Positions 16,371 to 25,265 are shown, counted from the stretch's first letter. The stretch is 64,000 nucleotides of DNA from Echinicola rosea (GCF_005281475.1 NZ_CP040106.1:5756001-5820000); one strand, 5' to 3'. Program-made: numbers and translations. The notes: generated from the letters alone by a model not told the origin.

Positions 16371-18767
16371 ATGGCAACTGAAACAGTTCAAATGAAAGTT
16401 TCCGGGCTGATGTGCTCATTTTGTACAATGAGTGTGGAGAAAGCTTTAAAAAGATATCCGGCGGTGAATAACGTACTCGTAAATCTCGTTCATGGCATTG
16501 TGCTGGTGGAGGCAGATACGGCACGAATGAGCCGCGAAGAACTTGCGCAGGCAGTTGAGAAATTGGGCTATAGTGTGTCGGCCACAGAAGTGCAGCAATA
16601 CAAAACGGATGAAGATGTCTTTCAACTGGTAAAGCAAAGAGGAACCATCGGTATGATCCTTTCTGTCATTGTCCTTTTGGTGGACCCGTTGAATATATTT
16701 GGCTTGCCAGCTATTTACACGATCTGGTTCAGTTTCGCAGTGGCAACAGTAGTACTTTTATGGGTCGGGTACCCTATTTTGCGTAAGACACTGATGGCTA
16801 TTCGTCAGCGGGTGATTAATGCCAACGTGTTACTATCGGCCGGAGCATGGGGTTCGTTTATTATTGGCACGCTTTCTCTCTTTTATCCTGCCTGGCCAAA
16901 CTTCCTGCCCGTTGCATCCTGGCTAATGTCATTGCACCTTTTCTTTGCCTATTTTAAACTGGACACCCGTAAGAAAGCATCAGAAGCTGTTCGAAAGCTC
17001 CTTTCTCTTCAACCACCAAAAACAAGAGTAATTCGGGGCGGGCAGTATATTGAAGTGTTAACCAAAGATGTTTCTGTCGGAGAAATGGTGGAAATTCGCC
17101 CTGGAGAACGTCTACCACTTGACGGAGAAGTAGTGGAAGGGATTGCCAGTGTAGATGAATCCAGCTTTACGGGAGAATCCTCTCCCGTTACAAAAGAGAA
17201 TGGCTCCTCTGTTATTGGCGGTACGCTGAATTTAGATGGTGCCCTCCAGGTTCGGGTGACAAAAATAGGGCAGGATAGTTTTCTTAACCAGATTGTCCGG
17301 CTTATGAGCCAAATATCAGAACGTAAGCCTCCTATTGAACTTTTGGCTGATCGCTTGATGAATTATTATGGTCCAGTTGTTTTTATAGTGGCAGGGATGG
17401 CCTTTGCAGGCTGGGCACTTCTAACAGGAGATTTCACAGCAGCCACTCTGGTTTTGCTCACCACGATAATCATGGGTTACCCTTGCGCTTTGGGCATAAC
17501 CACTCCTATGTTGGCAGCTATTGCAGGCGGGAAAGGTATATCCATTGGGCTCTTGGTAAAAGCAAGTGAAGTATTTTATGGGCTCTCCAAAATAGATACT
17601 ATAGTTTTTGATAAAACCGGTACACTCACCTATGGCAGGCCTACCGTTACAGATGTGGAAGCCTTTAATGCATCGTATGTAGAAGTTCTTACTCTGGCCG
17701 CCACTGTTGAAAGCCAGTCCGAACATCCTTTAGGACAGGCCATTACTTTTTTTGCCCAACGGGAAGGAGCTGGAAAATTTAAAACACAAAGTTTTCGTGC
17801 TGTTCCGGGTAAAGGAATAATAGCCTCCGTTAAAGATAAAGAGGTATTGATTGGCAAACCTTCATTTATTGAAGAAAATAATATTAACCTCTCAGATATT
17901 GTAAAGGATAAAATAAACAGCCTTGGAAAAGATGGAAAAACTGTTGTTGTACTCAGCAGGCAAAATGAAGTGATTGGCTTAATAGCACTTCAAGACACAC
18001 CACGTAAGGGTGCCAAAGAAGTAATCACAAAATTAAATCAGCGCAATATAAAATCTGTAATGTTAACAGGCGATTCCCGTCCGGTAGCAGAAGCCATTGG
18101 TAAACAGTTGGGTATAGATCAGGTGCAGGCAGAACTCCTTCCTGGCGATAAAGTGTCGGCTATTGAAGCTTTACAAAGAAATGGGCAAAAAGTAGCTATG
18201 GTAGGAGATGGTATTAATGATGCTCCGGCACTGGCACAATCAGATGTAGGGATTGCCATTGGAGCAGGTACGGATGTTGCCATAGAATCTGCAGGAGTGA
18301 TTCTTATTGGTGATAAATTGATGGATGTTCTGAATGCACTTATTCTTGGCAAGGCAAGTTATAGAATAATGACAGGCAATGTGATTGTAGCTGTTTTATT
18401 TAATATTGTTGGTATGGGATTGGCCGCTTTTGGGTTTATCACTCCTATGTTTGCTATCATTATTATGATCTTAAGTATTTTTGCAATTCTGCTAAATACA
18501 TTAAGGATTAGAACCTTGAAACTTGAAACTTCAAAGGAAGAGCATGCTGCTTCAGTTGCAGAGATAACATTTAAAATTCCGAATATGGTCTGTGAGGGTT
18601 GTGCAGAAACAATAACATCAGCCCTCAAAGGTTTGCCGGGTATACAAGAGGTTAAGCCAAAAGTACTTCAAAAACAGGTGTATGTACGCTATGAATCCGG
18701 AAAACTACAGCAGCAGGAGATGAAGGATGCTATCGGTAATGCAGGTTTTACTGCCGTAGAAGTTTAA
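16371..18767 (+). CDS. Heavy-metal P1B-type ATPase with YPC membrane motif and two HMA domains
   Basis: The 798-residue protein has an N-terminal HMA domain (GLMCSFCTMS, residues 13-22), transmembrane helices, the actuator TGES, the phosphorylation site DKTGT near 413-417, SEHPL for the nucleotide-binding HP motif, and GDGINDAPA. A second HMA domain (IPNMVCEGCAE) lies at the C-terminus. The metal-binding motif of TM6 reads GYPCALG near 369-375, where copper ATPases have CPC. The first Cys is therefore replaced by Tyr, so ion choice or coordination may differ. The cassette context points to copper or a related soft metal; the C-terminal HMA is unusual. Confidence 0.9.
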   Translation: MATETVQMKVSGLMCSFCTMSVEKALKRYPAVNNVLVNLVHGIVLVEADTARMSREELAQAVEKLGYSVSATEVQQYKTDEDVFQLVKQRGTIGMILSVIVLLVDPLNIFGLPAIYTIWFSFAVATVVLLWVGYPILRKTLMAIRQRVINANVLLSAGAWGSFIIGTLSLFYPAWPNFLPVASWLMSLHLFFAYFKLDTRKKASEAVRKLLSLQPPKTRVIRGGQYIEVLTKDVSVGEMVEIRPGERLPLDGEVVEGIASVDESSFTGESSPVTKENGSSVIGGTLNLDGALQVRVTKIGQDSFLNQIVRLMSQISERKPPIELLADRLMNYYGPVVFIVAGMAFAGWALLTGDFTAATLVLLTTIIMGYPCALGITTPMLAAIAGGKGISIGLLVKASEVFYGLSKIDTIVFDKTGTLTYGRPTVTDVEAFNASYVEVLTLAATVESQSEHPLGQAITFFAQREGAGKFKTQSFRAVPGKGIIASVKDKEVLIGKPSFIEENNINLSDIVKDKINSLGKDGKTVVVLSRQNEVIGLIALQDTPRKGAKEVITKLNQRNIKSVMLTGDSRPVAEAIGKQLGIDQVQAELLPGDKVSAIEALQRNGQKVAMVGDGINDAPALAQSDVGIAIGAGTDVAIESAGVILIGDKLMDVLNALILGKASYRIMTGNVIVAVLFNIVGMGLAAFGFITPMFAIIIMILSIFAILLNTLRIRTLKLETSKEEHAASVAEITFKIPNMVCEGCAETITSALKGLPGIQEVKPKVLQKQVYVRYESGKLQQQEMKDAIGNAGFTAVEV

Positions 18768-18795
18768 TAGTGGATTAAAATTAACCTTTATTATT

Positions 18796-19182
18796 ATGTA
18801 TAAAATTAACGACCTAAAAGCAAAGAAAATCAATCGGTTTATCCATTTACTTTTCTTTTGTTCTTTGTTTGTTCTCCTTGCTTCTGCCTGTAACTCGCAA
18901 AACGAAAAAAAGCAGGAACAGACTGAGCAAAAAAGTTCTGTCCAAAACCTTACTAAAACGACTATCCCTATTGAAGGTATGACCTGCAATGCTTGTGTTG
19001 CAAGTATAAAAAAGAAGCTTAATTCCATGGAAGACCTAGAGGAAGTGGAAGTAAGCCTTGAGCATCGAAATGCCACTGTTTTTTATGAGGAAGGTAAAAT
19101 TTCTCCCCAACAAATTCGGGATGCTATCAATGAAATTGGGTATAAAGCAGGTGAACCAATAACTGAAAAGGATACGAAATGA
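18796..19182 (+). CDS. HMA-domain lipoprotein
   Basis: The 128-residue protein has a hydrophobic N-terminus ending in a lipobox (LLASAC, near 27-32), a charged linker, then a standard HMA domain (PIEGMTCNACVASIKKKL near 57-74) with the CxxC metal loop. It is probably anchored to a membrane facing the periplasm and carries Cu(I). The stop overlaps the start of the CcdA-like gene by four bases (ATGA), so the two are translationally coupled. Confidence 0.8.
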   Translation: MYKINDLKAKKINRFIHLLFFCSLFVLLASACNSQNEKKQEQTEQKSSVQNLTKTTIPIEGMTCNACVASIKKKLNSMEDLEEVEVSLEHRNATVFYEEGKISPQQIRDAINEIGYKAGEPITEKDTK

Positions 19183-19868
19183 CACTGGAAAGTTTTTTTG
19201 AAAATTTTGGAGGAGATCTTTCTGAAGTATCTTTATTAAGCTTTACCATTGCTTTTTTGGCAGGAATCGTGTCCAGTGGGGTTTGTCCCTGTACGCTACC
19301 TGTAGGATTGGGCATGGCAGGTTTAGTTAGCAGCAATTCCGAAAAAAGAGCTAGCTATGGTTTTTTAATTGCAGGTGCTTTTTTCTTTGGAATTGTACTA
19401 AGCCTGACTTTATTAGGTGCTTTGGCAGGCAGGTTTGGAGTTATATTATCCGAAACCTTTGGACTCTATTGGGCTTTAGCTATGGTTATTATTTCCATTA
19501 TCGCAGCTATTGCCGCTTTCTATGGCCCCCGATTAAATGTGACAAAACTGGCATCGATTCGAAAGCCAGGAATAGGAGGTTCCGTGTTATATGGCTTTAT
19601 TTTTAGCCTCGGTACTTCTGCTGCTCCGTTACTACTGTTGTTATCCGTTGCTGCCGCTACCGCAGATCCTTTTTATGGGCTTACCCTCGCTTTTTCTTTC
19701 GGCTTGGGAAGAGGCTTACCATTTTTATTAGTTGGATTGTTTGCCGGTGCAGTATCACGTCTGGCTCAGCTTACATGGCTCAGACGCAGCATTCAAATTA
19801 TCAGTGGAAGTGCTTTATTGTTTGTTGCTTTTTATTACGGAAGGGTTTTTATAGAACTGATGCCCTAA
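19179..19868 (+). CDS. CcdA/DsbD-like membrane thiol transporter
   Basis: The 229-residue protein has about six transmembrane helices. The motif GVCPCTLPVGLGMAGLV near 30-46 matches the Cys-containing first helix of CcdA/DsbD-beta proteins, which carry reducing equivalents from cytoplasmic thioredoxin across the inner membrane. Only that one CPC pair is obvious, so the electron path may be atypical. Coupled to an HMA lipoprotein, it may keep periplasmic copper-binding Cys residues reduced. It closes the cassette. Confidence 0.75.
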   Translation: MTLESFFENFGGDLSEVSLLSFTIAFLAGIVSSGVCPCTLPVGLGMAGLVSSNSEKRASYGFLIAGAFFFGIVLSLTLLGALAGRFGVILSETFGLYWALAMVIISIIAAIAAFYGPRLNVTKLASIRKPGIGGSVLYGFIFSLGTSAAPLLLLLSVAAATADPFYGLTLAFSFGLGRGLPFLLVGLFAGAVSRLAQLTWLRRSIQIISGSALLFVAFYYGRVFIELMP

Positions 19869-19885
19869 AAACCCCTCCTGCTAAT

Positions 19886-20020
19886 CCCATGTGCTTCCAG
19901 TAGGTTCATTCCGTTCGTTCGTGCCTCACTCTCTTCATTCACCCACTTCCAGCACCGCACAGCAAGAGTAGCCCGTTATTCCATTCCGCTACGCTGCATT
20001 CCATAACGTGCCACACTTGC
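19886..20020. repeat. 135-bp direct repeat, copy 2
   Basis: It is 133/135 identical to 14468-14602 in the same orientation. The two differences are CTGCATT versus CTACATT and CATAACG versus CATACCG. It starts 18 bases after the last gene of the copper cassette. Confidence 0.85.
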
Positions 20021-20251
20021 TTTTCCCAACGCACCCCCCAACGCAGGTAAAGCGGTGTTCGTCAGTCGTTCCGTTTTGCTTCACACACTCTCTCCTTCCT
20101 CACTCGCAGCTATTTCAGCCCCCCAAACTCCTTCTAAGGTGTTCGCTACACTCACAATATTTTTAATTGGGGGTCTGCCGCTGCTTATTGTTTTTGCTCG
20201 CCTGCGGGTCGCTGCGGGCTGATCGGGCTGTCATGTTTTTTGCTTTCCCCA

Positions 20252-20350
20252 ATGTGCTTTCAGTCGCTTCGTTTCAGTCATTCGTTCCTCATTCCTTCAA
20301 CTCAGCCACTTTCAGCACCGCTCACAAGAATAGCTCTTTCACTTCACTAC
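20252..20350. repeat. Diverged third copy of the cassette-flanking repeat
   Basis: The order of words matches copies 1 and 2 (ATGTGCTTTCAG, CATTCGTTCCTCATTC, CCACTTTCAGCACCGC, CAAGAATAGC) with many substitutions. This shows the repeat family existed before the recent duplication. Confidence 0.5.
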
Positions 20351-20699
20351 ACGAGCCAACGCACCGTCATTCCGCAATCTGCCTGCAATCCCCCTCCAAT
20401 GGGTTTGTACTGCAATCAAAAAATACAAACCCTACCAAAACTATTGCAGGCAGTTATTGCTCCATTCCTTTCCAACAATCATTTCGTTCCGTTCAGTCGC
20501 TACCCTTGCCTTTGCCGACCCTGATGCAAAAAAACACGCCAGCCCTGCCGTAAACGGTAGGCGTCTGCCGCCCTCATTCTTCGGGCTTTTGCAGCCACCA
20601 CCCTTGCTCCGCTCGCAGGCGGCTCGCAGAAATGGCTTCGCCTTGGTTTACCTGCGTTTCCACTCCACCCCATACAAACTGAGTCTCTTGGTTTAATTA

Positions 20700-20739
20700 T
20701 TAAGTATTTGCTTAAATAAGAAAACTATTTGTATTTTTG
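20700..20739 (+). promoter_or_regulatory. Promoter and ArsR-type operator of the mercury operon
   Basis: TTTG (20707-20710) and TATTTTTG (20732-20739) are 21 bases apart, a good -33/-7 pair. The inverted repeat TTAAGTATTTGCTTAA (20700-20715, one mismatch) overlaps the -33 box, so a bound ArsR-family dimer would block the polymerase. The same TTAAG..TGCTTAA word occurs before the second arsR gene. Confidence 0.65.
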
Positions 20740-20769
20740 CTGCGTTATTAAATCCTAAACAAGGAAATT

Positions 20770-21147
20770 ATGGAAAACAATCAATCGTGTATCCGTGTGT
20801 TTGCCGACAAGGTTCAAATAGACAATTGTAGAGTAATACTTCAAACCAACGACAAGGCATTCAGTCAACTGAGTGGACTTTTAGCATTGGCAGGAAACGA
20901 AGTAAGGTTAAAAATCTTATTTCTCTTAGAAGAAGAAAACGAACTTTGTCCTTGCGACCTTTCAGACATTCTCGGAATGAGCATCCCTGCCGTTTCGCAA
21001 CACCTCAGAAAACTAAAAGACGGAAACATCATTGAAGGTAGAAGAGAAGGACAAACCATTTTCTACTCTTTGAAACAGGAGCAACTTACTTTACTTCGTC
21101 CATTTTTTAAACACATCATAAACAATTCAAAAAAGGAAACAGTATGA
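20770..21147 (+). CDS. ArsR family metal-responsive repressor of the mercury operon
   Basis: The 125-residue winged-helix protein has the ArsR core LAGNEVRLKILFLLEEENELCPCDLSDILGMSIPAVSQHLRKL near residues 38-80; the ELCPCDL segment holds two Cys at the position where ArsR/CadC proteins bind soft metals. Its stop overlaps the merTP start (ATGA). Mercury operons of Proteobacteria use MerR; here an ArsR-type protein takes that place, as known for some Gram-negative Bacteroidota and Actinobacteria mer loci. It is about half identical by eye to the protein encoded at 45733-46101. Confidence 0.85.
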   Translation: MENNQSCIRVFADKVQIDNCRVILQTNDKAFSQLSGLLALAGNEVRLKILFLLEEENELCPCDLSDILGMSIPAVSQHLRKLKDGNIIEGRREGQTIFYSLKQEQLTLLRPFFKHIINNSKKETV

Positions 21148-21749
21148 ACAAGAAAAACAACAGACTTGTCGGAGCGGGAGTGCTTTCGGCAGTAGCAGCA
21201 TCACTTTGCTGCATTACACCAGTATTGGCTCTTATTTCAGGAGCTTCAGGAGTGGCATCTATCTTTTCATGGATGGAACCAGCAAGACCTTATCTAATCG
21301 GTATCACCGTTTTGGTATTGGGCTTTGCTTGGTATCAGAAACTCAAACCACGAACAGCCGAAGAAATCCAATGTGATTGCGAAGAAGACGAAAAAAAACC
21401 CTTTATGCAGACCAAAACATTCTTGGGAATTGTAACCGTGTTTGCAGCCTTGATGCTCGCTTTTCCAAACTATGCACACATTTTCTATCCTTCAAACGAC
21501 AACAAGGAAGTTGTAATCGTCAATGCTTCTGACATCCAAACGGTAACTTTTGATGTAAAAGGAATGACTTGCAATGGTTGTGCTTCACAAGTAGAAAATG
21601 ATGTGAACAAATTGCCAGGCATTGTTAAGGTAGATGCGATTTATGAAGAAGCGACTGCCAAAGTAGAATTTGACCAAACCAAAGTGAGTCTTGCTCAAAT
21701 TGAAGAAGCCATCAACGGTACAGGTTACAAAGTGGTTGGCAAGAAATAG
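21144..21749 (+). CDS. merTP: Mercuric transport fusion protein MerTP
   Basis: Residues 1-120 of this 201-residue protein are MerT-like, with three hydrophobic helices, a Cys pair in the first (AASLCCITPVLA near 20-31) and a cytoplasmic loop with CDC. Residues about 130-201 form a MerP-like HMA domain (VKGMTCNGCAS). The protein would bind Hg(II) outside and pass it into the cytoplasm for MerA. It is coupled by a 4-base overlap to the ArsR gene. A paralogue is encoded at 46759-47370. Confidence 0.9.
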   Translation: MNKKNNRLVGAGVLSAVAASLCCITPVLALISGASGVASIFSWMEPARPYLIGITVLVLGFAWYQKLKPRTAEEIQCDCEEDEKKPFMQTKTFLGIVTVFAALMLAFPNYAHIFYPSNDNKEVVIVNASDIQTVTFDVKGMTCNGCASQVENDVNKLPGIVKVDAIYEEATAKVEFDQTKVSLAQIEEAINGTGYKVVGKK

Positions 21750-21796
21750 TATTTTTTTGCCCCTCGTATTTAAGAACTTAATTAAATAATTATACT

Positions 21797-22144
21797 ATGA
21801 AAAAGAATTTAATTCTATTGAGTGCTTTGTTCCTAATTGGAATTGCTCAGCTTAATGCTCAATGTTGCAAACCGAATGACAGTAAAGCACAAACAGCAAA
21901 TACAAACCAGCAAGAAGGTAAAACCCTGAAATTGAAAATAACGGGAATGACTTGTGCAGGTTGCTCCAACCACATTTCAAATGCCCTCAAAGAAGTGGAC
22001 GGCATTATTGAACACAAAGTGGAATATCCAGGCGATTTGGCAACTATCCAGTACGACCCAAGCAAAAAAAATCCTGAAGCTATCAAAAAAGTAATTGAAA
22101 AAACAGGTTATAAAGCCGAAATCATTAAAGAAAATTCTAAATAA
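21797..22144 (+). CDS. merP: Periplasmic mercury-binding protein MerP-like
   Basis: The 115-residue protein has a clear signal peptide (LILLSALFLIGIAQLNA, cleavage before QCC), then a single HMA domain (KITGMTCAGCSNHI near 51-64) with the CxxC loop. Two further Cys follow the cleavage site. It probably scavenges Hg(II) in the periplasm and delivers it to MerTP. Confidence 0.85.
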   Translation: MKKNLILLSALFLIGIAQLNAQCCKPNDSKAQTANTNQQEGKTLKLKITGMTCAGCSNHISNALKEVDGIIEHKVEYPGDLATIQYDPSKKNPEAIKKVIEKTGYKAEIIKENSK

Positions 22145-22145
22145 T

Positions 22146-22442
22146 ATGAAAACTGTAAAATTAATTTTAGGCATTGTTACTATCGGGATGATAGTAGCTA
22201 GTTGTAATAAAGAAGTACAGGAACCGGAAGTAAAACCAACAAATTCTTCAACTCCCGGTACTAATTCTTCCACCCCAACAGGTACTTCGACCATTTCTTA
22301 CACAGATTTGAGTGCGGAACAAAGCACCATTGCAATTGGGGCAACCACAAAAGTAACAGCTACAGCAACAGGAGATGGTCTTTCTTATATCTGGAGTGCA
22401 TCAGATGGCGATATTATAGGAAGTAAAGCATGTTTGCAGTAA
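22146..22442 (+). CDS. Short lipoprotein, probably truncated PKD-like domain
   Basis: The product is 98 residues from ATG 22146, directly after merP. It has a lipobox (MIVASC near 15-20), a Thr/Ser/Pro-rich linker, and then the start of an immunoglobulin-like/PKD domain (TVTATATGDGLSYIWSASDG-like) that stops abruptly before the fold is complete. It looks like the 5' part of a longer surface lipoprotein that has lost its 3' end. A role in mercury handling is not evident. Confidence 0.55.
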   Translation: MKTVKLILGIVTIGMIVASCNKEVQEPEVKPTNSSTPGTNSSTPTGTSTISYTDLSAEQSTIAIGATTKVTATATGDGLSYIWSASDGDIIGSKACLQ

Positions 22443-22461
22443 AACCCCAAATAGAAAACTT

Positions 22462-23073
22462 ATGAAAAATCAACGAAAATATATTGACGGTCAATTAAAC
22501 GACATTCTTTTTTCTGAATTTAAGATAAAGAATAGCGATTTTATTTTACGAATATTTCAAGAATTGATGCTAGGCAGTTCTATATCTAAAAACAGATTTT
22601 ATAAACTAATAAAAGTGTCCAAAGATAAAGCGGACGCTATTTTGAATAAACTGGGCGAAACCGATGTACAAGGAAATATTATTGCATTTTCTGGTCTATC
22701 TACAGTTCCTACCAAACATCGCTTTATTGTAAATGGTAAGATGTTATACACATGGTGTGTAGTAGATGCCATTCTGTTTGCTGAATGGTTAGATGTGGAA
22801 GTCAATGTTCATTCGTCCGACCCAATTGATAGTTCTCTCATAGAATTACAAATAAACGGAGGTCAGCTATTATGGACAACTCCTTATCCTTTATTTATTT
22901 CTTGGGTAGAATCTGTTGACACCTGCAATATTAAAGGGTCGCTATGTAATCACGTTTCATTTTTTGCAAGCGAAAGAACAGCAAAACAATGGTTAAAAAA
23001 TAATCCTGATGGAAAAATATTGACGCTTGAGGATTTCTTTGAGCCTAAAAACATAGGAATGAAATGTTGTTAA
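22462..23073 (+). CDS. merB: Organomercurial lyase MerB
   Basis: The 203-residue protein contains the MerB catalytic set: Cys99 and Asp102 in LYTWCVVDAIL, and Cys162 in LCNHVSFFAS, corresponding to Cys96, Asp99 and Cys159 of the R831b enzyme. The preceding LSTVPTKHRFIVNGK segment is also family-typical. It breaks the carbon-mercury bond of compounds such as methylmercury, giving Hg(II) for MerA encoded next. It is a cytoplasmic enzyme with no signal peptide. It gives the operon broad-spectrum resistance. Confidence 0.88.
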   Translation: MKNQRKYIDGQLNDILFSEFKIKNSDFILRIFQELMLGSSISKNRFYKLIKVSKDKADAILNKLGETDVQGNIIAFSGLSTVPTKHRFIVNGKMLYTWCVVDAILFAEWLDVEVNVHSSDPIDSSLIELQINGGQLLWTTPYPLFISWVESVDTCNIKGSLCNHVSFFASERTAKQWLKNNPDGKILTLEDFFEPKNIGMKCC

Positions 23074-23103
23074 GTATAGTCCTAAATAAATTAAAAAAAT
23101 AAG

Positions 23104-24756
23104 ATGAAAGAAGAAAAAATAAAATTGGAAATTGCAGGTATGACCTGCGACCATTGTGCCACAGGAATAAAAAAAATGCTTTCACAAAATGAGGGTGTTA
23201 AAGAAGCCAATGTGAGCTACCCAAAAGCTACTTGTGAATGTTCTTTTGACCCTACCAAAACAAGTAAAGAAGAAATCATCAATACCATTAACGGCACAAA
23301 AAACTATCGTGTAAAAAGTGAAATTTCTGAAAATGGAAATAGTAGGAATAATCAATTTGATTTAATCATTATCGGTGGTGGTTCGGCTGCATTTTCGGCA
23401 GCTATCAAAGCCGAAAGTTTAGGTTTATCGACCTTAATGGTAAACGGTGGTTTGGACTTTGGCGGTACTTGTGTCAACGTGGGTTGTGTGCCTTCTAAAA
23501 ATCTTATTCGTGCAGGCGAGTCGGCTTATCACGCTACACATTCCAACTTTGAAGGCATCAAGCCAAAAGGAGTTGATATTGATTTCGCTCAAATCATCAA
23601 AGACAAGAAAAAATTAGTAGCCACACTTCAAGAGAAAAAATATATGGATGTGGTAAGCGATTTTGAAAACCTGACTATGCTAAAAGGTTGGGCAAAATTC
23701 AAAGACAACAAAACCATTTTGGTTGATGGCAAGGAATACAAAGCCTTCAAATTTTTAATTGCTGCGGGAGCTACGACCAACATTCCGACTATTGAAGGAT
23801 TGGACAAAATTGACTACTTGACCAACGTTTCCCTTTTCGACTTGGAAGAAAAACCCGAAAGCTTGACCATTATGGGAGCAGGTTACATAGGTTTGGAAAT
23901 TGCAATGGCGTACAATCGTTTAGGCGTTAAAGTCCGAATCATTGAATTTACCGACCGTGTTCTACGGACACAAACCCCAGACATCAGTGAAGCATTGGAA
24001 ACCCAAATGCGAAAAGAAGGCATTGAAATCTTACCTAATTTCAGAGCCGTGAAATTCGAGAAACAAGCGAATGAAACCATCATTCACTGTAAATGTCCTG
24101 ACGGTTCATTTACGCAAATTATAGAAAAAGGTAAGGTAGTAATTGCCACAGGCACAAAAGCCAATACAAGCCAATTAGGGTTAGATAACATTGGTTTGGA
24201 ACTCACCAAAAGCGGACATATCGCTGTAAATGAAAAAATGGAAACCAATCTACCTAACATTTACGCAGCAGGTGACGTAACCAACACCCCTGCATTTGTT
24301 TATACAGCCGCTTTTGAAGGTAAAATTGCCGTTGAAAATGCGTTCTCAGGAACAGATAATAAAGCCGATTATTCTTCTTTACCTTGGGTGGTGTTTACTG
24401 ACCCACAAATTGCAGGGGCAGGTTTAGATGAAGCACAGGCAGAATCAAAAGGCATTCCGTTTGAAGTGTCAAAATTGGAATTGAAAGACGTACCGAGAGC
24501 CATAGCAGCCAACGACACAAGGGGTTTCATCAAACTCATTCGTAACTCGGAAACTGACAAACTTATAGGTGCAAGAGTAGTCGCACCCGAAGGTGGAGAA
24601 CTCATACAACAATTAAGTATGGCAATCAAATACGGAATAATGGTGAAAGACTTAGCAGACAGTTTCTACCCTTATTTGACTTTGGGAGAAGGTATAAAAT
24701 TAGCAGCAATAACTTTCGGAAAAGACGTATCAAAATTAAGTTGTTGTGCAAGCTAA
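23104..24756 (+). CDS. merA: Mercuric reductase MerA
   Basis: The 550-residue flavoprotein has an N-terminal HMA domain (GMTCDHC, Cys15/Cys18), an FAD-binding GGGSAAFSAA motif near 90, the redox disulfide GGTCVNVGCVPS (Cys123/Cys128), an NAD(P)H-binding GAGYIGLE stretch, and the C-terminal vicinal Cys547-Cys548 that bring Hg(II) to the active site. It reduces Hg(II) to volatile Hg(0) with NADPH in the cytoplasm. All key residues are present. It is the last gene of the mer operon. Confidence 0.95.
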   Translation: MKEEKIKLEIAGMTCDHCATGIKKMLSQNEGVKEANVSYPKATCECSFDPTKTSKEEIINTINGTKNYRVKSEISENGNSRNNQFDLIIIGGGSAAFSAAIKAESLGLSTLMVNGGLDFGGTCVNVGCVPSKNLIRAGESAYHATHSNFEGIKPKGVDIDFAQIIKDKKKLVATLQEKKYMDVVSDFENLTMLKGWAKFKDNKTILVDGKEYKAFKFLIAAGATTNIPTIEGLDKIDYLTNVSLFDLEEKPESLTIMGAGYIGLEIAMAYNRLGVKVRIIEFTDRVLRTQTPDISEALETQMRKEGIEILPNFRAVKFEKQANETIIHCKCPDGSFTQIIEKGKVVIATGTKANTSQLGLDNIGLELTKSGHIAVNEKMETNLPNIYAAGDVTNTPAFVYTAAFEGKIAVENAFSGTDNKADYSSLPWVVFTDPQIAGAGLDEAQAESKGIPFEVSKLELKDVPRAIAANDTRGFIKLIRNSETDKLIGARVVAPEGGELIQQLSMAIKYGIMVKDLADSFYPYLTLGEGIKLAAITFGKDVSKLSCCAS

Positions 24757-25265
24757 ATCAAATTCCTTCAATTCTATGTTTTCGATTCCCATTCATGCAT
24801 TGCCTAGCTATTCAAATAGTACTGGTTCATAGAATTGGCATTTAATAGCCATAAATAGTCAATAATCACTCAAACATAAAGCAAAGTTACAGGCATGCGG
24901 ATGCGAGAGCTGCAAGGGTTCGCTACGCCTGTTAGGAAAAAAAATCTCCACCCTACGGGTAGTATTTTTTTCCCACAGCCCTTGCTGCAATCGCACCGTC
25001 CTGTAGTGTGAGGGCATTATGTTTAAGTTATTATTCAGAGTCCGTTTCGGCAGCCGGTGGTTGTTGGCGGGCGTTCGCACCTCAGGCCTTCCGTTCCATG
25101 CAGGCATTCAGCGTTGTGGTATCACAGATTATACGCTGCGTGTTTTTTGGTTCGAGTTGTGCCTTTCAGAGCTTCCCTTTTAGGGGGGCTCATTTTTTTT
25201 TGAAAAATTATTCTAAAAAATCAGATTTTACTTTTTTTCAAAGTATTTATAAGAAAACATATAAT
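24757..25265. other. Non-coding spacer carrying structured element A
   Basis: There is no credible gene in this 509-base gap. Most of it (24862-25036) folds into a long imperfect inverted repeat; the rest is GC-richer up to about 25190, then AT-rich just before the CHAT gene. Confidence 0.55.
24862..25036. repeat. Structured element A: multi-part hairpin with conserved core
   Basis: Outer arms 24862-24880 and 25018-25036 pair at 17 of 19 positions. Moving inward, ACAG/CTGT, CGG/CCG, TGCGA (24902)/TCGCA (24991), GCAAGGG (24912-24918)/CCCTTGC (24979-24985) and CTGT/ACAG pair in order. The centre is an A-tract/T-tract stem around AATCTCCACCC and GGGTAGTATT (about 24935-24973). A related element B lies at 25888-26015 with the same core but different, still complementary, arms. 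Confidence 0.65.

Larger units (their letters stand above)
19869..20699. other. Non-coding, repeat-rich spacer between copper and mercury operons
   Basis: About 830 bases with no credible gene. Open frames here have low-complexity Ser/Leu/Pro-rich products that resemble no known protein. The stretch contains repeat copy 2 (19886-20020), a diverged third copy (about 20252-20350) and GC-richer blocks typical of spacers inside Bacteroidota conjugative elements. Confidence 0.6.

Noticed and set aside
14468..20020. CRISPR or integron array reading of the repeats
   Set aside because: There are two close copies and one diverged copy, 5.4 kb apart, with no regular spacers, no cas genes and no attC-type boxes.
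20167..20696. Overlapping open frames in the spacer before the mercury operon
   Set aside because: Products are Ser/Leu/Pro/Phe-rich, lack domains, and run through the diverged repeat. They look like chance frames in a GC-richer non-coding stretch.
25008..25265. Extended N-terminus for the CHAT protein
   Set aside because: The added 86 residues come from the tail of structured element A and AT-rich leader, and the fold begins only after the ATG at 25266.
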